IMG/VR virus record: IMGVR_UViG_3300010885_003902
Location: 1 to 35,133 of that record
Source of the DNA: a virus
DNA length: 35,133 nt
Strand: one strand, 5' to 3'
Of the stretch, positions 23,224-32,607 are shown in pieces. How positions within the stretch are numbered: the stretch's first letter is position 1; each line of letters begins with the position of its first letter. The position numbers and the translations under genes were made by a program. Below the pieces are notes generated by a model, which was not told where the DNA came from, did not search any database, and worked only from the letters and a program-made list of their open reading frames with translations.

Positions 23224-23517
23224 TGCAGTCTTAATCTTACCAATAGGCTGACTCGTCTCAATGCCCTTCTTCTCTGTCTTTTCATGATGTGGCTTTGCTT
23301 TATCAAAAGCGGCTTCTACACCAATTTCGCCAGATTTAACAGCATGGAGTTTCTGTGCATTGTCACCAGATTCTGTGCCATTTAGATTTCCGTTTGGATT
23401 TCTATCTTTCTTTACAAACTTTTCAATAAGCTTGCCATGAGTTTCACTCTCGTATGCTGTGATAGCTTCATTGCCATGATAGTCAGCGCGGCGAGTAGTT
23501 AACTCTTTCTTTAAATT
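23224..23517 (-). other. open coding-like region upstream of, and in frame with, the core-type protein
   Basis: 98 codons without a stop, ATG or GTG, starting immediately after the TAA of the 66-residue gene and continuing in the same frame into the 22189-23223 ORF. The translation reads like real protein (DYHGNEAITAYESETHGKLI, then KFVKKDRNPNGN). Either the TAA is read through, initiation uses a rare codon, or a mutation or base error split one gene. Confidence 0.6.
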
Positions 23518-23718
23518 TTAACCATTAAAAATCTTTTCGCTTTCATCTTCATCATTGCTTGGTGTATTTGTTCTTAAAACAGGATGCTTATCAGAGAACT
23601 TCTTTAGTCCAGCCTTAGAGTCACGACCGACAACATAGTCCTGAGGATTAGTTTTGACTAATTTACGAGCCAATTCTTTTGGAGTTTTGGCAATTGCCAT
23701 CTTGTCTGTATTAGCCAT
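23518..23718 (-). CDS. small head-region protein (66 aa), possibly N-terminus of the next gene
   Basis: 66 residues from ATG 23718, with GAGG seven bases upstream; the start overlaps the preceding ORF by eight bases. The protein is basic in its first half (AKTPKELARKLVKTNPQDYV) and acidic at the end (NDEDESEKIFNG). Its TAA stop is followed in the same frame by 98 open codons and then the 344-residue ORF, so it may be the N-terminus of a 509-codon gene with an in-frame stop. Otherwise it is a small prohead-core protein like T4 gp67/gp68. Confidence 0.65.
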   Translation of the reverse strand: MANTDKMAIAKTPKELARKLVKTNPQDYVVGRDSKAGLKKFSDKHPVLRTNTPSNDEDESEKIFNG

Positions 23719-23881
23719 TTTGTTCCTCTGGATTGAAAAATCTCTGTGCTACTTCGATCTTTTTTGCAGCTAAAACGTCATGAATTCTTGCCATCAAGGC
23801 ATCATTTACAGTTGACTGTAGACCGTCGATGTTATCATCTAAACAGAGGTCTATAATATCTGTTGCTACATTGTTTTCCAT
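23711..23881 (-). CDS. small head-region protein (56 aa)
   Basis: ATG 23881 is preferred because GGAG lies six bases upstream and the late promoter at 23913-23906 would place the transcript start near 23900, downstream of the earlier ATG at 23899. The 56-residue product is acidic and helical (IIDLCLDDNIDGLQSTVNDA, then AKKIEVAQRFFNPEEQNG). It lies between gp20 and the next small gene, where T4 has the core proteins gp67 and gp68. Family not recognised. Confidence 0.65.
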   Translation of the reverse strand: MENNVATDIIDLCLDDNIDGLQSTVNDALMARIHDVLAAKKIEVAQRFFNPEEQNG

Positions 23882-23905
23882 GTTAATCTCCATTTTCATT
23901 CTATT

Positions 23906-23913
23906 TATTTATA
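23906..23913 (-). promoter_or_regulatory. T4-type late promoter for the small head genes
   Basis: Exact TATAAATA on the minus strand, 24 bases before ATG 23881, overlapping the end of gp20 (stop at 23915-23917). Confidence 0.8.
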
Positions 23914-23914
23914 T

Positions 23915-25534
23915 TTAGCTTCCACCTAGATTTTGACTAGATAGTTGCGGCTCATTTGGAGCGAATCCTGAAGCTTGGCCTTGCTGTTGTCCTTGTTGCT
24001 GATCTTGACCCTGCTGATCTTGACCGGGCTGTTGGCCCATTGCTGCCATTTGTTGCTGCTGCATTTCCATGTTTTTTGCAGCTTCTTCTTGCATTTCTTG
24101 ATCCATGTCAATGATATCTTCATCGCTCAATTGAAGTACATTTCTCTTTACCCATTCTGCTGAGTAGTACTTACCAACATATGGATCAACCATTGAAAGA
24201 GTGTTCATTCTTTCACGCAGAATTTCTTCTTGCTTTAATTCAGAAAATACATTGTCTGCTTTGTAATTAAAATGAATGTTGCTCTTGAAAGTTTCCCAGT
24301 CTGATGCTGCAATAACACCAGTAAGAATTAACTGCTTTTCTAGTGCTTTCATAAACAAAGCAGAAAACTTTGTTCTTAAGCGATAAATGAATTTCTGGAA
24401 CTGAAGTTCATCACGTGTAATTTCTGATGAACGACCAAGACTAAAACCTGTGTCTGCTTGTAAACGTGAGACAGGCACGTTCAATGCGCGATATAGTTTC
24501 TTCTCAAAGTATTCAACGTCAGCTAGTTCGCCCAAGTTCTGACCAGATGGTAGTGTAGTAACATTAGTACCACCACCGCCTTCACGGCGTGGGAACCAAT
24601 AGTCTTCTAACATCGTCATGAACTTACGATCATCTCTAACGTCACCAGTAGTGGCATCATAGATCAATCTATTCTTATGGCGTGTCATTACATCTTTGAC
24701 ATACTGTTCGGCTTTCATCTTTGGTAGATTGCCAACGTCAATAGAGAAGATACGTCTTTCAGGCGCACGTGAGATACGATAGATTACTGTTGCGTCTTCT
24801 AGAACACGTAACTGATTAAGTGGCTTAATTGCTTTGTGTAGATAGCCTAGAACAATTTTATTGTCTCTGTCTACAACGCCAGATGGTACATGAATGATTG
24901 AGTCTTTAGCAATCTGTAGACCTTGATTGTCCATACCTGTAGCAGAAGCGCCCTTAAAGCCTCTTTCGCTATAGATGTAAAATTCATTATCAGTAACGTT
25001 AGTGTATACCATGTCTTTCTTGACACGCTTAACTGCACGTACTTTGCGAATCTTTCTAGGGTCAATGTAACGTAGTTCTTTGATGCCAGACTTAGCATCA
25101 TTCACATCAATCATGATATGATAGTAGATACGACCATCAACATACCAACGTCTAAAAATATCGTAACCAGAGTTGTTGAAGTCTAACAACTGATCAATCT
25201 TATTCCATTCTTCTTGAATTCTTAATTTGATATTGTCTGTAACATCAAGATCGTCAAGATCAATCTCAACGATCTTTTCTTTGCCTTCTTTACAGATAGT
25301 TTCATCTACAATATCGCTAATTGCAGCGTCACACTCTGGCTGAATAGACATTTCACGATACTTGGCAACGATCTCGGCTTCTGTTTTAGCAGAGCCTTCT
25401 AAGTCTAGATACGTACCAAAAGTACCGCCCGCTGAAACAACCAAAGCTCCGTCATCTGTCTCACGCGGAGCAAATGACGGAATACTTAGGTCTTCTTCGG
25501 TTTCTTTCCGAATTTCAAAGCCAAAAAGTTTCAT
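23915..25534 (-). CDS. 20: portal vertex protein gp20
   Basis: 539 residues (T4: 524). Typical gp20 blocks are present: SDIVDETICKEGKE, LDFNNSGYDIFRRWYVDGRIYYH near residues 95-118, LRYIDPRKIRKVR, RAPERRIFSIDVGNLPKMKAEQYV, RREGGGGTNVTTLPSGQNLGELADVEYF and KLYRALNVPVSRL. The C-terminal 50 residues form a Gln-rich tail with repeated GQ pairs. gp20 forms the 12-subunit ring at the packaging vertex, starts prohead assembly and later joins the neck. A TAGGAC site precedes ATG 25534. Confidence 0.97.
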   Translation of the reverse strand: MKLFGFEIRKETEEDLSIPSFAPRETDDGALVVSAGGTFGTYLDLEGSAKTEAEIVAKYREMSIQPECDAAISDIVDETICKEGKEKIVEIDLDDLDVTDNIKLRIQEEWNKIDQLLDFNNSGYDIFRRWYVDGRIYYHIMIDVNDAKSGIKELRYIDPRKIRKVRAVKRVKKDMVYTNVTDNEFYIYSERGFKGASATGMDNQGLQIAKDSIIHVPSGVVDRDNKIVLGYLHKAIKPLNQLRVLEDATVIYRISRAPERRIFSIDVGNLPKMKAEQYVKDVMTRHKNRLIYDATTGDVRDDRKFMTMLEDYWFPRREGGGGTNVTTLPSGQNLGELADVEYFEKKLYRALNVPVSRLQADTGFSLGRSSEITRDELQFQKFIYRLRTKFSALFMKALEKQLILTGVIAASDWETFKSNIHFNYKADNVFSELKQEEILRERMNTLSMVDPYVGKYYSAEWVKRNVLQLSDEDIIDMDQEMQEEAAKNMEMQQQQMAAMGQQPGQDQQGQDQQQGQQQGQASGFAPNEPQLSSQNLGGS

Positions 25535-25555
25535 AATAATGTCCTAACTTTTACT

Positions 25556-26107
25556 TTAAGATCCACCAGCGCGACCAGTGACGCCGCCTGTAACTTCCCA
25601 ATAGTCATATAAGAATGTAACTCTAAACTCTTCGATACGATCTGTTGCATCCCAGTCTAGGTCAATTGCTTGAATATCTGCGGGATAGATCCCGTAGAAT
25701 GTGTACTCACGAATAGGAACGCCTGTCTTTGAGAACTGAGTTACCGTTGCGTTTGACTTGTATAGCAGAGGTGAAGCAGAACCGAATGAACGTAAGTTGC
25801 CTTCTAGTGAGTTGATCTTGTTTGACCACTCTTCCATTGCATTACGGATTAGGAAGTCTTCATCGTTGATGACTGTTACGCCCCAATCTGCGAATGTACG
25901 ATCACCAGCTAGATTGATCTTACGACCGAAGTAGCCGATTGTGATGTTGCCTAGCTTTGACTCTGGAAGCTGTGCAGTGCGTACCATGAATGGCACTTTG
26001 ATGTTACCAGTTCCATTTGCAGGATTGTTAAATTGCACCTGGAATAGCGACTGTCTTGCACCGCCACCTGTTAGTTGTGACTTAATTTCGTTGATATTGA
26101 AAGCCAT
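25556..26107 (-). CDS. 19: tail tube protein gp19
   Basis: 183 residues (T4: 163). The block GRKINLAGDRTFADWGVTVINDEDF near residues 65-89 is almost the same as T4 gp19's NRKINVAGDRTFDDWTVTVMNDE, and the end IQAIDLDWDATDRIEEFRVTFLYDYWE also matches. It forms the inner tube of the contractile tail as stacked hexamers. A strong AAGGAG site lies upstream of ATG 26107, and a late promoter variant precedes it. Confidence 0.97.
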   Translation of the reverse strand: MAFNINEIKSQLTGGGARQSLFQVQFNNPANGTGNIKVPFMVRTAQLPESKLGNITIGYFGRKINLAGDRTFADWGVTVINDEDFLIRNAMEEWSNKINSLEGNLRSFGSASPLLYKSNATVTQFSKTGVPIREYTFYGIYPADIQAIDLDWDATDRIEEFRVTFLYDYWEVTGGVTGRAGGS

Positions 26108-26128
26108 GTTTGTTTCTCCTTGTCCTTT

Positions 26129-26136
26129 TATTTATC
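26129..26136 (-). promoter_or_regulatory. late promoter variant for gp19
   Basis: GATAAATA on the minus strand, one base from the consensus, 21 bases before the gp19 ATG and directly beside the gp18 stop. Confidence 0.55.
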
Positions 26137-28161
26137 TTAGAATTTGCCTACGATTTCGGAGAATTCAACACCAGTTCTAACAGCAACAAAGTTTAGCTGG
26201 ATGAAGTTGATTGAACGTGCAGGCTTAATGTAGATATCGCCTACAAAACGGTTGCCGTCAATTACTTCTCCTGTGTTGTTTGTCTCATCGCACACTACCT
26301 TGAAGTCATAGATGCCACGACGGCCCTGGATGTCCTTCAAGAATGGTGTAACGAGTGATACGAACTGTGACCGAGTGAAAGCATCGTTGAATTCAAATAG
26401 TGTGAATTTAGAAGCAGTCGCAATGGCCTTTTCTAGGACAATGAAGAGTCTACGCACGTTGATACGATCAAAGGCAGAAGGTTTGGCGAGAAGAGTCTTG
26501 TCGCCGTATAGAATTGTGCCTTGACCAGGGAATGTAACAACTGGGTTGACGCCAGCAGGATAGAGAACGTCACGATCAGCTTGCTTCGGATTGTATGCAA
26601 GCTTAATGATGTTCTTGATCTGACCGCGATTAAAGCCAGCAGGAGACCACCATGGATCTCTCTGAGTGTCTGTAACAACGCAAAGACCGGCAACGTCACC
26701 GTTTAGAGGCACCCAACGATAGATATCATTGTACTTGTCATACTGATACTTATAGCCAGAGTCTAAGACAGCATATGAAGTGCTTCTTAGATTATTGCGG
26801 AAAGTAGTAACTGCACTTAGTTCGCTGCCGACATTGTTAACAACGTCTGTGTTTTGAGGAGATACGAATACAACGCAGTCCTTTCTAACGTTAGCAACAT
26901 TGTCAATGAGGTAGTTGGCTAGCTGTGTGCCGTTTGTACCAGCAGTCTTACCAGCCATGACTAGAGCAACATCAACATTTTCTGTTGAAGCGAATAGATC
27001 ATAAGCATTTGTAATATTGCCAATATATGTGCCGACTGTTGCCTCATCAAAGCCGTCATTACCGCCTTGGAACGATAGTGATAGCGGCGTTGCAGTTGCA
27101 GTTGTAGCAATGTTAATTGCAGTGTTGACGCTGTAGCCGCTACGGTGGTTTGTCCACCAGAGATACTGTGAACTCTGATTTAGAACGTTGACGTAGTAGT
27201 TTGTAGAGCCGTCTTGTGTCTTGGCATCTGTAGCACGTGATAAGCCCTGATAGACTTCTAGAATCGTGCCAGGAACGCCTGTGAACTTACCATCTTGGTC
27301 AGAAACAACAGCGTGAACTTCATCTACTGCGGCAGTGTTGCCGAAGCTGGTGTTGTAGTCTGATGAGCCAGGAGCTTTATCGACTGACTGGAAGTATTCC
27401 CAGTTACGAGTAATTGTACCAGACATTGATACGCTGGATGATAGCGTATAAGTGCTTGACAAGTTAACTGTAAAGGTATTGCCTGTTGGTGTTGATGCGG
27501 GCTTTGCAGCAACTTGAACATACTGATAGCCAACAATTGTGTTGCCAACATATAGATAGTCGCCAACAGTTAGTGCTTGATAAGCAGCGTTTGATCTTAC
27601 GTAGCTGCCAGAGTCATCAAAGGTGATGACCATTGAGTTGCCAGAGAATGTTGTAGTGGCAACGTTAGCTAGTGAAGACTGATACTGTGTAGCGTTATCG
27701 CAAACAGATAGCTTTAGTGTGTTGCCTAGATCACCAGGATATTTTGCAACATATAGGATCTGAGTGTTTGAGGCAAAGTTATTGGCAGTCAACTTTTGAT
27801 CATAATCGTCTGCGTTCTTAACGTTAAGAATAGCATTGAATGTGTAGCTGGCGGTATTTGCAACAGCGCTCCATGTGCCAATTGTATTAGCAGAACTTGT
27901 TGTATTTGCTGCACGGCTAACATATAGCGCATTGCCATATGAAAGAAAGTTTGCTGCTGTGAAAAAAGTCTCAGCATTTAGATTTGTTGGCTTGCCGAAA
28001 CGATTTACGAGCGAAGCTTCTGAATCGACTAGGACCAGCTTACCTACTGGACCCCAACGAAATAAACCGCCAATACCGCCAGTGGTTGTAGAAACCGCTG
28101 GAACGATAGTTGTTAGGTCAATTTCGCTTACATTTACGCCTGGGCTTACTTGGAATGACAT
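26137..28161 (-). CDS. 18: tail sheath protein gp18
   Basis: 674 residues (T4: 659). N-terminus FQVSPGVNVSEIDLTTIVPA, followed by GGIGGLFRWGPVGKLVLVDSEASLVNRFGKP, is the sheath signature. The C-terminal domain carries RDPWWSPAGFNRGQIKNIIKLAYNPKQADRDVLYPAGVNPVV, the RINVRRLFIVLEKAI motif and FVGDIYIKPARSINFIQLNFVAVRTG (regions near 500-665). It surrounds the tube and contracts on infection. GGGAGA precedes ATG 28161, with a late promoter 55 bases upstream. Confidence 0.98.
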   Translation of the reverse strand: MSFQVSPGVNVSEIDLTTIVPAVSTTTGGIGGLFRWGPVGKLVLVDSEASLVNRFGKPTNLNAETFFTAANFLSYGNALYVSRAANTTSSANTIGTWSAVANTASYTFNAILNVKNADDYDQKLTANNFASNTQILYVAKYPGDLGNTLKLSVCDNATQYQSSLANVATTTFSGNSMVITFDDSGSYVRSNAAYQALTVGDYLYVGNTIVGYQYVQVAAKPASTPTGNTFTVNLSSTYTLSSSVSMSGTITRNWEYFQSVDKAPGSSDYNTSFGNTAAVDEVHAVVSDQDGKFTGVPGTILEVYQGLSRATDAKTQDGSTNYYVNVLNQSSQYLWWTNHRSGYSVNTAINIATTATATPLSLSFQGGNDGFDEATVGTYIGNITNAYDLFASTENVDVALVMAGKTAGTNGTQLANYLIDNVANVRKDCVVFVSPQNTDVVNNVGSELSAVTTFRNNLRSTSYAVLDSGYKYQYDKYNDIYRWVPLNGDVAGLCVVTDTQRDPWWSPAGFNRGQIKNIIKLAYNPKQADRDVLYPAGVNPVVTFPGQGTILYGDKTLLAKPSAFDRINVRRLFIVLEKAIATASKFTLFEFNDAFTRSQFVSLVTPFLKDIQGRRGIYDFKVVCDETNNTGEVIDGNRFVGDIYIKPARSINFIQLNFVAVRTGVEFSEIVGKF

Positions 28162-28215
28162 TTTTTTCTCCCTTTATCTTATTAGGCTCTAGTGGCTCAA
28201 ATTGGAACTTCTGTA

Positions 28216-28223
28216 TATTTATA
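28216..28223 (-). promoter_or_regulatory. T4-type late promoter for gp18
   Basis: Exact TATAAATA on the minus strand in the gap between gp17 and gp18, 55 bases before the gp18 ATG. Confidence 0.8.
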
Positions 28224-28227
28224 AAAA

Positions 28228-29871
28228 TCAAATAATAAACTTTTCATACGGATCGGCCAACGGCACTCCAAGAAACCTGTTAAACTCATCGTCTTCTGAA
28301 GAAGTGTCTAGTCCTTCGTCTATAAAGCCAAAGGGTAACATTTCCTCTTCTAATTTGCGTTGATTGCTTTCTAAAAGTTCTAGGCGGGCATCGTTATTAC
28401 TCAACTCCTTAAAGTAGTCTTGGTTTACGAGCCAAGAGAACAAAACGCAACACATTACTAGGTCGTCGTGTTCTCCCTCTTCTGCCTGATACTTGCCGTT
28501 TATTTCAATAAATCTGTACATTTCATAAAGCAGGTCATAATCATTAATTATGATTTTATCGCTCTCTACTAAGCTTTTAAAGTTAGCGCAGCCGATACGT
28601 TTTACTTGTGTAGTAGTGCGTACACCCAGCGATAGCTTACCGCCACCAGAATCACCGAGCTTTTGACCTGATTTGCCGCCAGACCTAGTTAGCAAGACGT
28701 TTTCATATTCCAAGTCGTTCTGTAGAATATCTGCGACTTGCTGACCAATGTCATTTGTTTCGACAAGAATATACGCCGTGTTGTATGGTCGTGAAGCATT
28801 GTAAATAACATTTGGATAAACTAAAGCGGCAATATTGTTATCTTTGTATCTAGCAACAACTTTATATGGTATTTTAGTAATATCGTAAACTATAAACGCA
28901 GAGTAGTCTATGCCCGCGCCTCTAGACGTATCTACTACAGTCAGATACACGTGTTTCTTTTTTGGCAATTCATAGATGATTAAATTACCATGACGCTCTA
29001 GCGGTAACGCATGTGTCAACATAGAAAGTTTTGATGCGTCAATTAGAGTATTTGAAGAGCCTAGGAACTCGCACTCATACTCTTGCTTGAACTGTCTCTC
29101 ACTAGTATTGTCAATAGTCTGCTTCTTCCAGGCTTCCGTTCTGCCGGGAATCTGCGACCAGTGTACAGAGACTCTAGAGTATGAGTTTTTACCTGTCTCG
29201 CTTTCTGACCAAATCTTGTAGAACAAGTTCATGCCGTTTGGCGTAGATGTAATTAGAACCTTAGTGGATTGACCAGACGAAATTGTAGGATAAACTGATG
29301 CAAAGAATTCTTCCTGTACGTTACTGGGTACGAAAGCAAACTCGTCTAGGTAAACTAAGTTCTGTGAAGTACCGCGAATTGCAGAGGATGAGGTAGAACT
29401 TGCTAGAATTTTGCTACCATTCTCTAGCTCAATGTTGCCTTTGTTCCACTCAATAATCCCTTGCTGGAGCCACTTTGGCAGATGTTCGTATGCTAACTGT
29501 ATGCGAGACAGGATCTCACGGGCCTGACGCTCCTTGTTCGCTAGGATAGCAATGGAGAAGTTATCTTTGAACAGCACATACCACAACAGAAGAGCAGCGA
29601 TTGTAGTAGTCTTACCTACCTGACGAGGCATCTTTGCAATGACGAACCTATCGTCAATACATTTTTTAATCATTTCAACTTGAAAAGGCCAAGGTTCGAA
29701 CGGAACTAGACCCTTATCGACGTTGACGATCTTGACATATTTTTTTATGAAATACAAAGGTTCTTTGGAACACTTGACGTATTCCTTTACCATATCTTCG
29801 TTCCAGCCGATAGAGACGGCCGAACGTTTTAAGTTCTTATTACCAAGATACGTTGAGGACTTATCAGCCAT
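28228..29871 (-). CDS. 17: terminase large subunit gp17
   Basis: 547 residues (T4: 610). ATPase domain: Walker A-type MPRQVGKTTT at 81-90 (T4: SRQLGKTT) and Walker B NLVYLDEFAF, with the STPNG coupling motif. Nuclease domain: TVVDTSRGAGIDYSAF, ILVETNDIGQQVADIL and HDDLVMC supply the three metal-binding acidic residues. It pumps DNA through the portal and cuts concatemers. The start overlaps the gp16 stop (TAATG), so the two subunits are probably coupled. Confidence 0.98.
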   Translation of the reverse strand: MADKSSTYLGNKNLKRSAVSIGWNEDMVKEYVKCSKEPLYFIKKYVKIVNVDKGLVPFEPWPFQVEMIKKCIDDRFVIAKMPRQVGKTTTIAALLLWYVLFKDNFSIAILANKERQAREILSRIQLAYEHLPKWLQQGIIEWNKGNIELENGSKILASSTSSSAIRGTSQNLVYLDEFAFVPSNVQEEFFASVYPTISSGQSTKVLITSTPNGMNLFYKIWSESETGKNSYSRVSVHWSQIPGRTEAWKKQTIDNTSERQFKQEYECEFLGSSNTLIDASKLSMLTHALPLERHGNLIIYELPKKKHVYLTVVDTSRGAGIDYSAFIVYDITKIPYKVVARYKDNNIAALVYPNVIYNASRPYNTAYILVETNDIGQQVADILQNDLEYENVLLTRSGGKSGQKLGDSGGGKLSLGVRTTTQVKRIGCANFKSLVESDKIIINDYDLLYEMYRFIEINGKYQAEEGEHDDLVMCCVLFSWLVNQDYFKELSNNDARLELLESNQRKLEEEMLPFGFIDEGLDTSSEDDEFNRFLGVPLADPYEKFII

Positions 29872-30293
29872 TATTCGCCACGCAACAGTTTTTGCAACTC
29901 TACGGTGCTTCCTACGAATAGATTGTTATTGACTGTCTTAGAGTCGCCGCCGTCTTTATCTGCGTCTTGCTTTTTGATCTCTTTGACTTGCTTACTAAGA
30001 TTGAGAAGCTTTTGATTTGCGTCAACAAGATTGCTGATTAGAGTGCCAACAACTTCGTATGCACGTGGATGCTGCGCTTGTCTTGCAAAATCAATCATAT
30101 CGTCTAGAGCGCGTTGACCGTTCTGAATAATACCATACAGATTTCCGCGAGCAAATTCGTAATCGTTATCTGCTTTATCGTTTCCGGGTGTCTCTTGATC
30201 AATAGTTATAGATTTTGGTGCTGTGCTATCACTAACAGTCGGAAGCTGTGAAACTCCCAATAAGCTTGAGATGCTTTGATTATTCGCTATCAT
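29871..30293 (-). CDS. 16: terminase small subunit gp16
   Basis: 140 residues (T4: 164). The central coiled-coil region with DYEFARGNLYGIIQNGQRAL, then QHPRAYEVVGTLISNLVDAN and KLLNLSKQVKEI, aligns with T4 gp16's DYGVVRRNMH...SPRHMEVFATLMGQM...ILKLHKDMKDI. The C-terminal NNNLFVGSTVELQKLL matches T4's NATVFMGSPTELMDEI. It regulates gp17 and takes part in choosing the DNA to be packaged. Confidence 0.93.
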   Translation of the reverse strand: MIANNQSISSLLGVSQLPTVSDSTAPKSITIDQETPGNDKADNDYEFARGNLYGIIQNGQRALDDMIDFARQAQHPRAYEVVGTLISNLVDANQKLLNLSKQVKEIKKQDADKDGGDSKTVNNNLFVGSTVELQKLLRGE

Positions 30294-30304
30294 GTAAGTC
30301 GCCC

Positions 30305-31132
30305 TTAAATATCAGAATAAAAATCTACGATATAGCCGTAATTAGAGTTTGCCTGAATTTCTGCATTTGGAATAGAGATAGAAGAATTGCTTGTTGGATT
30401 GCCATTAGCGTCTAAGCCTGGCTTAACTACAATGTATTCTGCCTTAGTTGTTGTACCAACACCTTCAGCCGCAGTATTTGTAGACGGCACATAGAAGTTA
30501 ACGTCCGACTCTTTAATAACACCCTTAGTGGAGATTGGTCCATAAATGTAACCCTTCAACACAAACTGTAGAGTCCAGATAATTGCGTATCTATCATTAA
30601 AGCCAGCTTCATATGTGTCTTCATAATTGATAGTTTTCAACACAACAGGAATGTCCATGTGGATATTCATGTCTGGAATCAAATTAACAGTTGTAGTCCA
30701 TTCGGGCTTAAAGTACGGTAAAATCTGTTCTACAATACGTAAAGCATCGTCAGCATTTCTTGTTAAGATAGACAAGTCAATATTAAAGTTGTACGGTACA
30801 GGATTATACTGACTATTGAATATGTCCGCGTCTGTATTTGTCTTTTTGTTTCTGCCTATAGTATTAAGCTTTCTGCTTGAGTCATACTCTACGCTTTTAA
30901 TTTCAAAAGACATTCTTGGCAAAATCTGATTGATCTGCCTGTTTAAATCTGGATTAGCTTTTAGACGCGCAAGATATCTGTCTTTAGGACCATAAGACAA
31001 CGGCACTTTGATCCAGTTTACAGTTTCACCTGTTGACTGATCGACACGTTCAAGCATGATGTCATTGAACAACGTCCCGAAAAGCGAGATGTATTTTCTT
31101 GTTGATCCAAAATAGAACGTTTTACCAAACAT
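30305..31132 (-). CDS. 15: tail sheath stabiliser / tail terminator gp15
   Basis: 275 residues (T4: 272). N-terminus FGKTFYFGSTRKYISLFGTLFNDI, then VPLSYGPKDRYLARL, ILPRMSFEIKSVEYDSSRK, and SQYNPVPYNFNIDLSILTRNADDALRIVEQILPYFKPEW (the region at about residues 113-151) match T4 gp15 closely. It caps the tail and joins it to the neck. It overlaps the gp14 stop (TAATG). Confidence 0.96.
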   Translation of the reverse strand: MFGKTFYFGSTRKYISLFGTLFNDIMLERVDQSTGETVNWIKVPLSYGPKDRYLARLKANPDLNRQINQILPRMSFEIKSVEYDSSRKLNTIGRNKKTNTDADIFNSQYNPVPYNFNIDLSILTRNADDALRIVEQILPYFKPEWTTTVNLIPDMNIHMDIPVVLKTINYEDTYEAGFNDRYAIIWTLQFVLKGYIYGPISTKGVIKESDVNFYVPSTNTAAEGVGTTTKAEYIVVKPGLDANGNPTSNSSISIPNAEIQANSNYGYIVDFYSDI

Positions 31133-31857
31133 TAGAATACGCCGCCTTCACTAAATGGATCTTGAACTGTAAAGTCTGTGAATAGATCAGAGTTGTTCTG
31201 GAATATATCATTCTGAGCTTCAGCATCATCACCACTCATGTCGTAGTCTTCTAGAGTTAGCTCATAATTGTCTTCTGTTGTCATGTAGTAGCCGTCTTCC
31301 GTATAATAGAAGAAAGCATTTTCAGCAACAGAGTATGTACCCATAACTTGATCAATCTCAGAAACACCCGTATTGAACGTCTCACTATTGTAATTAAACT
31401 TCTCTAGTTGCAACTCATAGTACTGTAGACTACCTACTGGATAAAATGAGTCTTCGTGTTCGACAAACTTGATTTCAAAAATACCCTTAGTGAACGGGAA
31501 GAATACTAAATCGCCTTCATTAGGACGAGTCAAGTTCCAGACAGAGCCAATGTCTTCCATGAAACGTGAACGAGAAACAGATAGTACTAGTTTGTCAGCA
31601 ATACTGAGACCAAACTTGGTAAGCAAGTCGCCTTCGCCTTGAAAACCAGAATACGAGTTGATATACATTTCCATAGGAATTGCAATATTGAATGAAGAAT
31701 TTGTAGCTTCAGTCAAAAGAGTGTCAACAGTACCAGTGTTTCTTATGATGTAATATACATCAGTACCGTTGATCTTGATCATTTCCTGAACTAAATCACT
31801 TACAAGATTTTGTTCTGGATTATAATCTGTGTTCCTAAAGAAAAAGTTTGTTGCCAT
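31132..31857 (-). CDS. 14: neck protein gp14
   Basis: 241 residues (T4: 256). ADVYYIIRN-like N-terminus (GTDVYYIIRNTGTVDTLL), EMYINSYSGFQGEGDLLTKFGL, PNEGDLVFFPFTKGIFEIKFVEHEDSFYPVG and the ending FTDFTVQDPFSE follow T4 gp14 in order. It closes the head after packaging together with gp13. An odd acidic stretch with repeated Y-x-T-E-D/T-L-E-D units lies near residues 185-207. Confidence 0.95.
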   Translation of the reverse strand: MATNFFFRNTDYNPEQNLVSDLVQEMIKINGTDVYYIIRNTGTVDTLLTEATNSSFNIAIPMEMYINSYSGFQGEGDLLTKFGLSIADKLVLSVSRSRFMEDIGSVWNLTRPNEGDLVFFPFTKGIFEIKFVEHEDSFYPVGSLQYYELQLEKFNYNSETFNTGVSEIDQVMGTYSVAENAFFYYTEDGYYMTTEDNYELTLEDYDMSGDDAEAQNDIFQNNSDLFTDFTVQDPFSEGGVF

Positions 31858-31866
31858 GAAAGGTCT

Positions 31867-32607
31867 TTAACCTATCATGTCTGTGACGGGCAACGAGTAT
31901 GAATGGATCATCTCATGCTCTAGATTATCAATCTCAGTCTGAGAATCGTCACGAATCTTTGTGCCGTTGAACTTGAGACCACCAGGCAGAGGAACGCCAT
32001 CATACTTTGTGATGTTGTCGCCCCATTGTCTCTTGATTAACGCAGATGCATAACGAGAGAGCCAACGATCACCCCATACGTCAGGATAAACTTCTGGATC
32101 AACAATCTGATATGCTTCTACAATAATATAGTCGCCTACGTTAACTCTGTCCCAACCCATGTCGATATAGAGTCTGTTCATGTGACGATTGTAACGAATA
32201 GGCTGATTGCCTACGAGCAACTGTTCAAGAAATTGAATGTGCTGCATTGCCATATAGTACGGTACCATCGTTGTAGATGTTAGATCGTACAAATCGTTTA
32301 GAGCAATCTGATAGCGAATATTGAACAAATTGTTAGAAGATAGAGATTGACCTACAGGAAAAATAGATACTGCGCCGATGATGTTTTCGGGCATCGTGAT
32401 GTATCTGTTTGTAACGTCTGTTGATTGTACTTGATACTTGTAGTACATTTTCTCAGTACCGTCAAAATGATAGTCCCAGTAGTACTTGAGTGCTTCATCA
32501 ATACGATCTTCTACTTGATCATCATCAACGTTAATGTCAATGACAGGCTTACCGAGCCTACGTAGGCAGTACTGTTTGAATTGTTCTCTTGTATTAGGAG
32601 TTGCCAT
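31867..32607 (-). CDS. 13: neck protein gp13
   Basis: 246 residues (T4: 309). REQFKQYCLRRLGKPVIDINVDDDQVEDRIDEALKYYWDYHFDG (residues 7-50) is the family's opening. RHMNRLYIDMGWDRVNVGDYIIVEAY, then DVWGDRWLSRYASALIKRQWGDNITKYDGVPLPGG (regions near 140-215) complete the match. It forms the connector under the portal with gp14. AGGAG lies in the gap upstream of ATG 32607. Confidence 0.96.
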   Translation of the reverse strand: MATPNTREQFKQYCLRRLGKPVIDINVDDDQVEDRIDEALKYYWDYHFDGTEKMYYKYQVQSTDVTNRYITMPENIIGAVSIFPVGQSLSSNNLFNIRYQIALNDLYDLTSTTMVPYYMAMQHIQFLEQLLVGNQPIRYNRHMNRLYIDMGWDRVNVGDYIIVEAYQIVDPEVYPDVWGDRWLSRYASALIKRQWGDNITKYDGVPLPGGLKFNGTKIRDDSQTEIDNLEHEMIHSYSLPVTDMIG

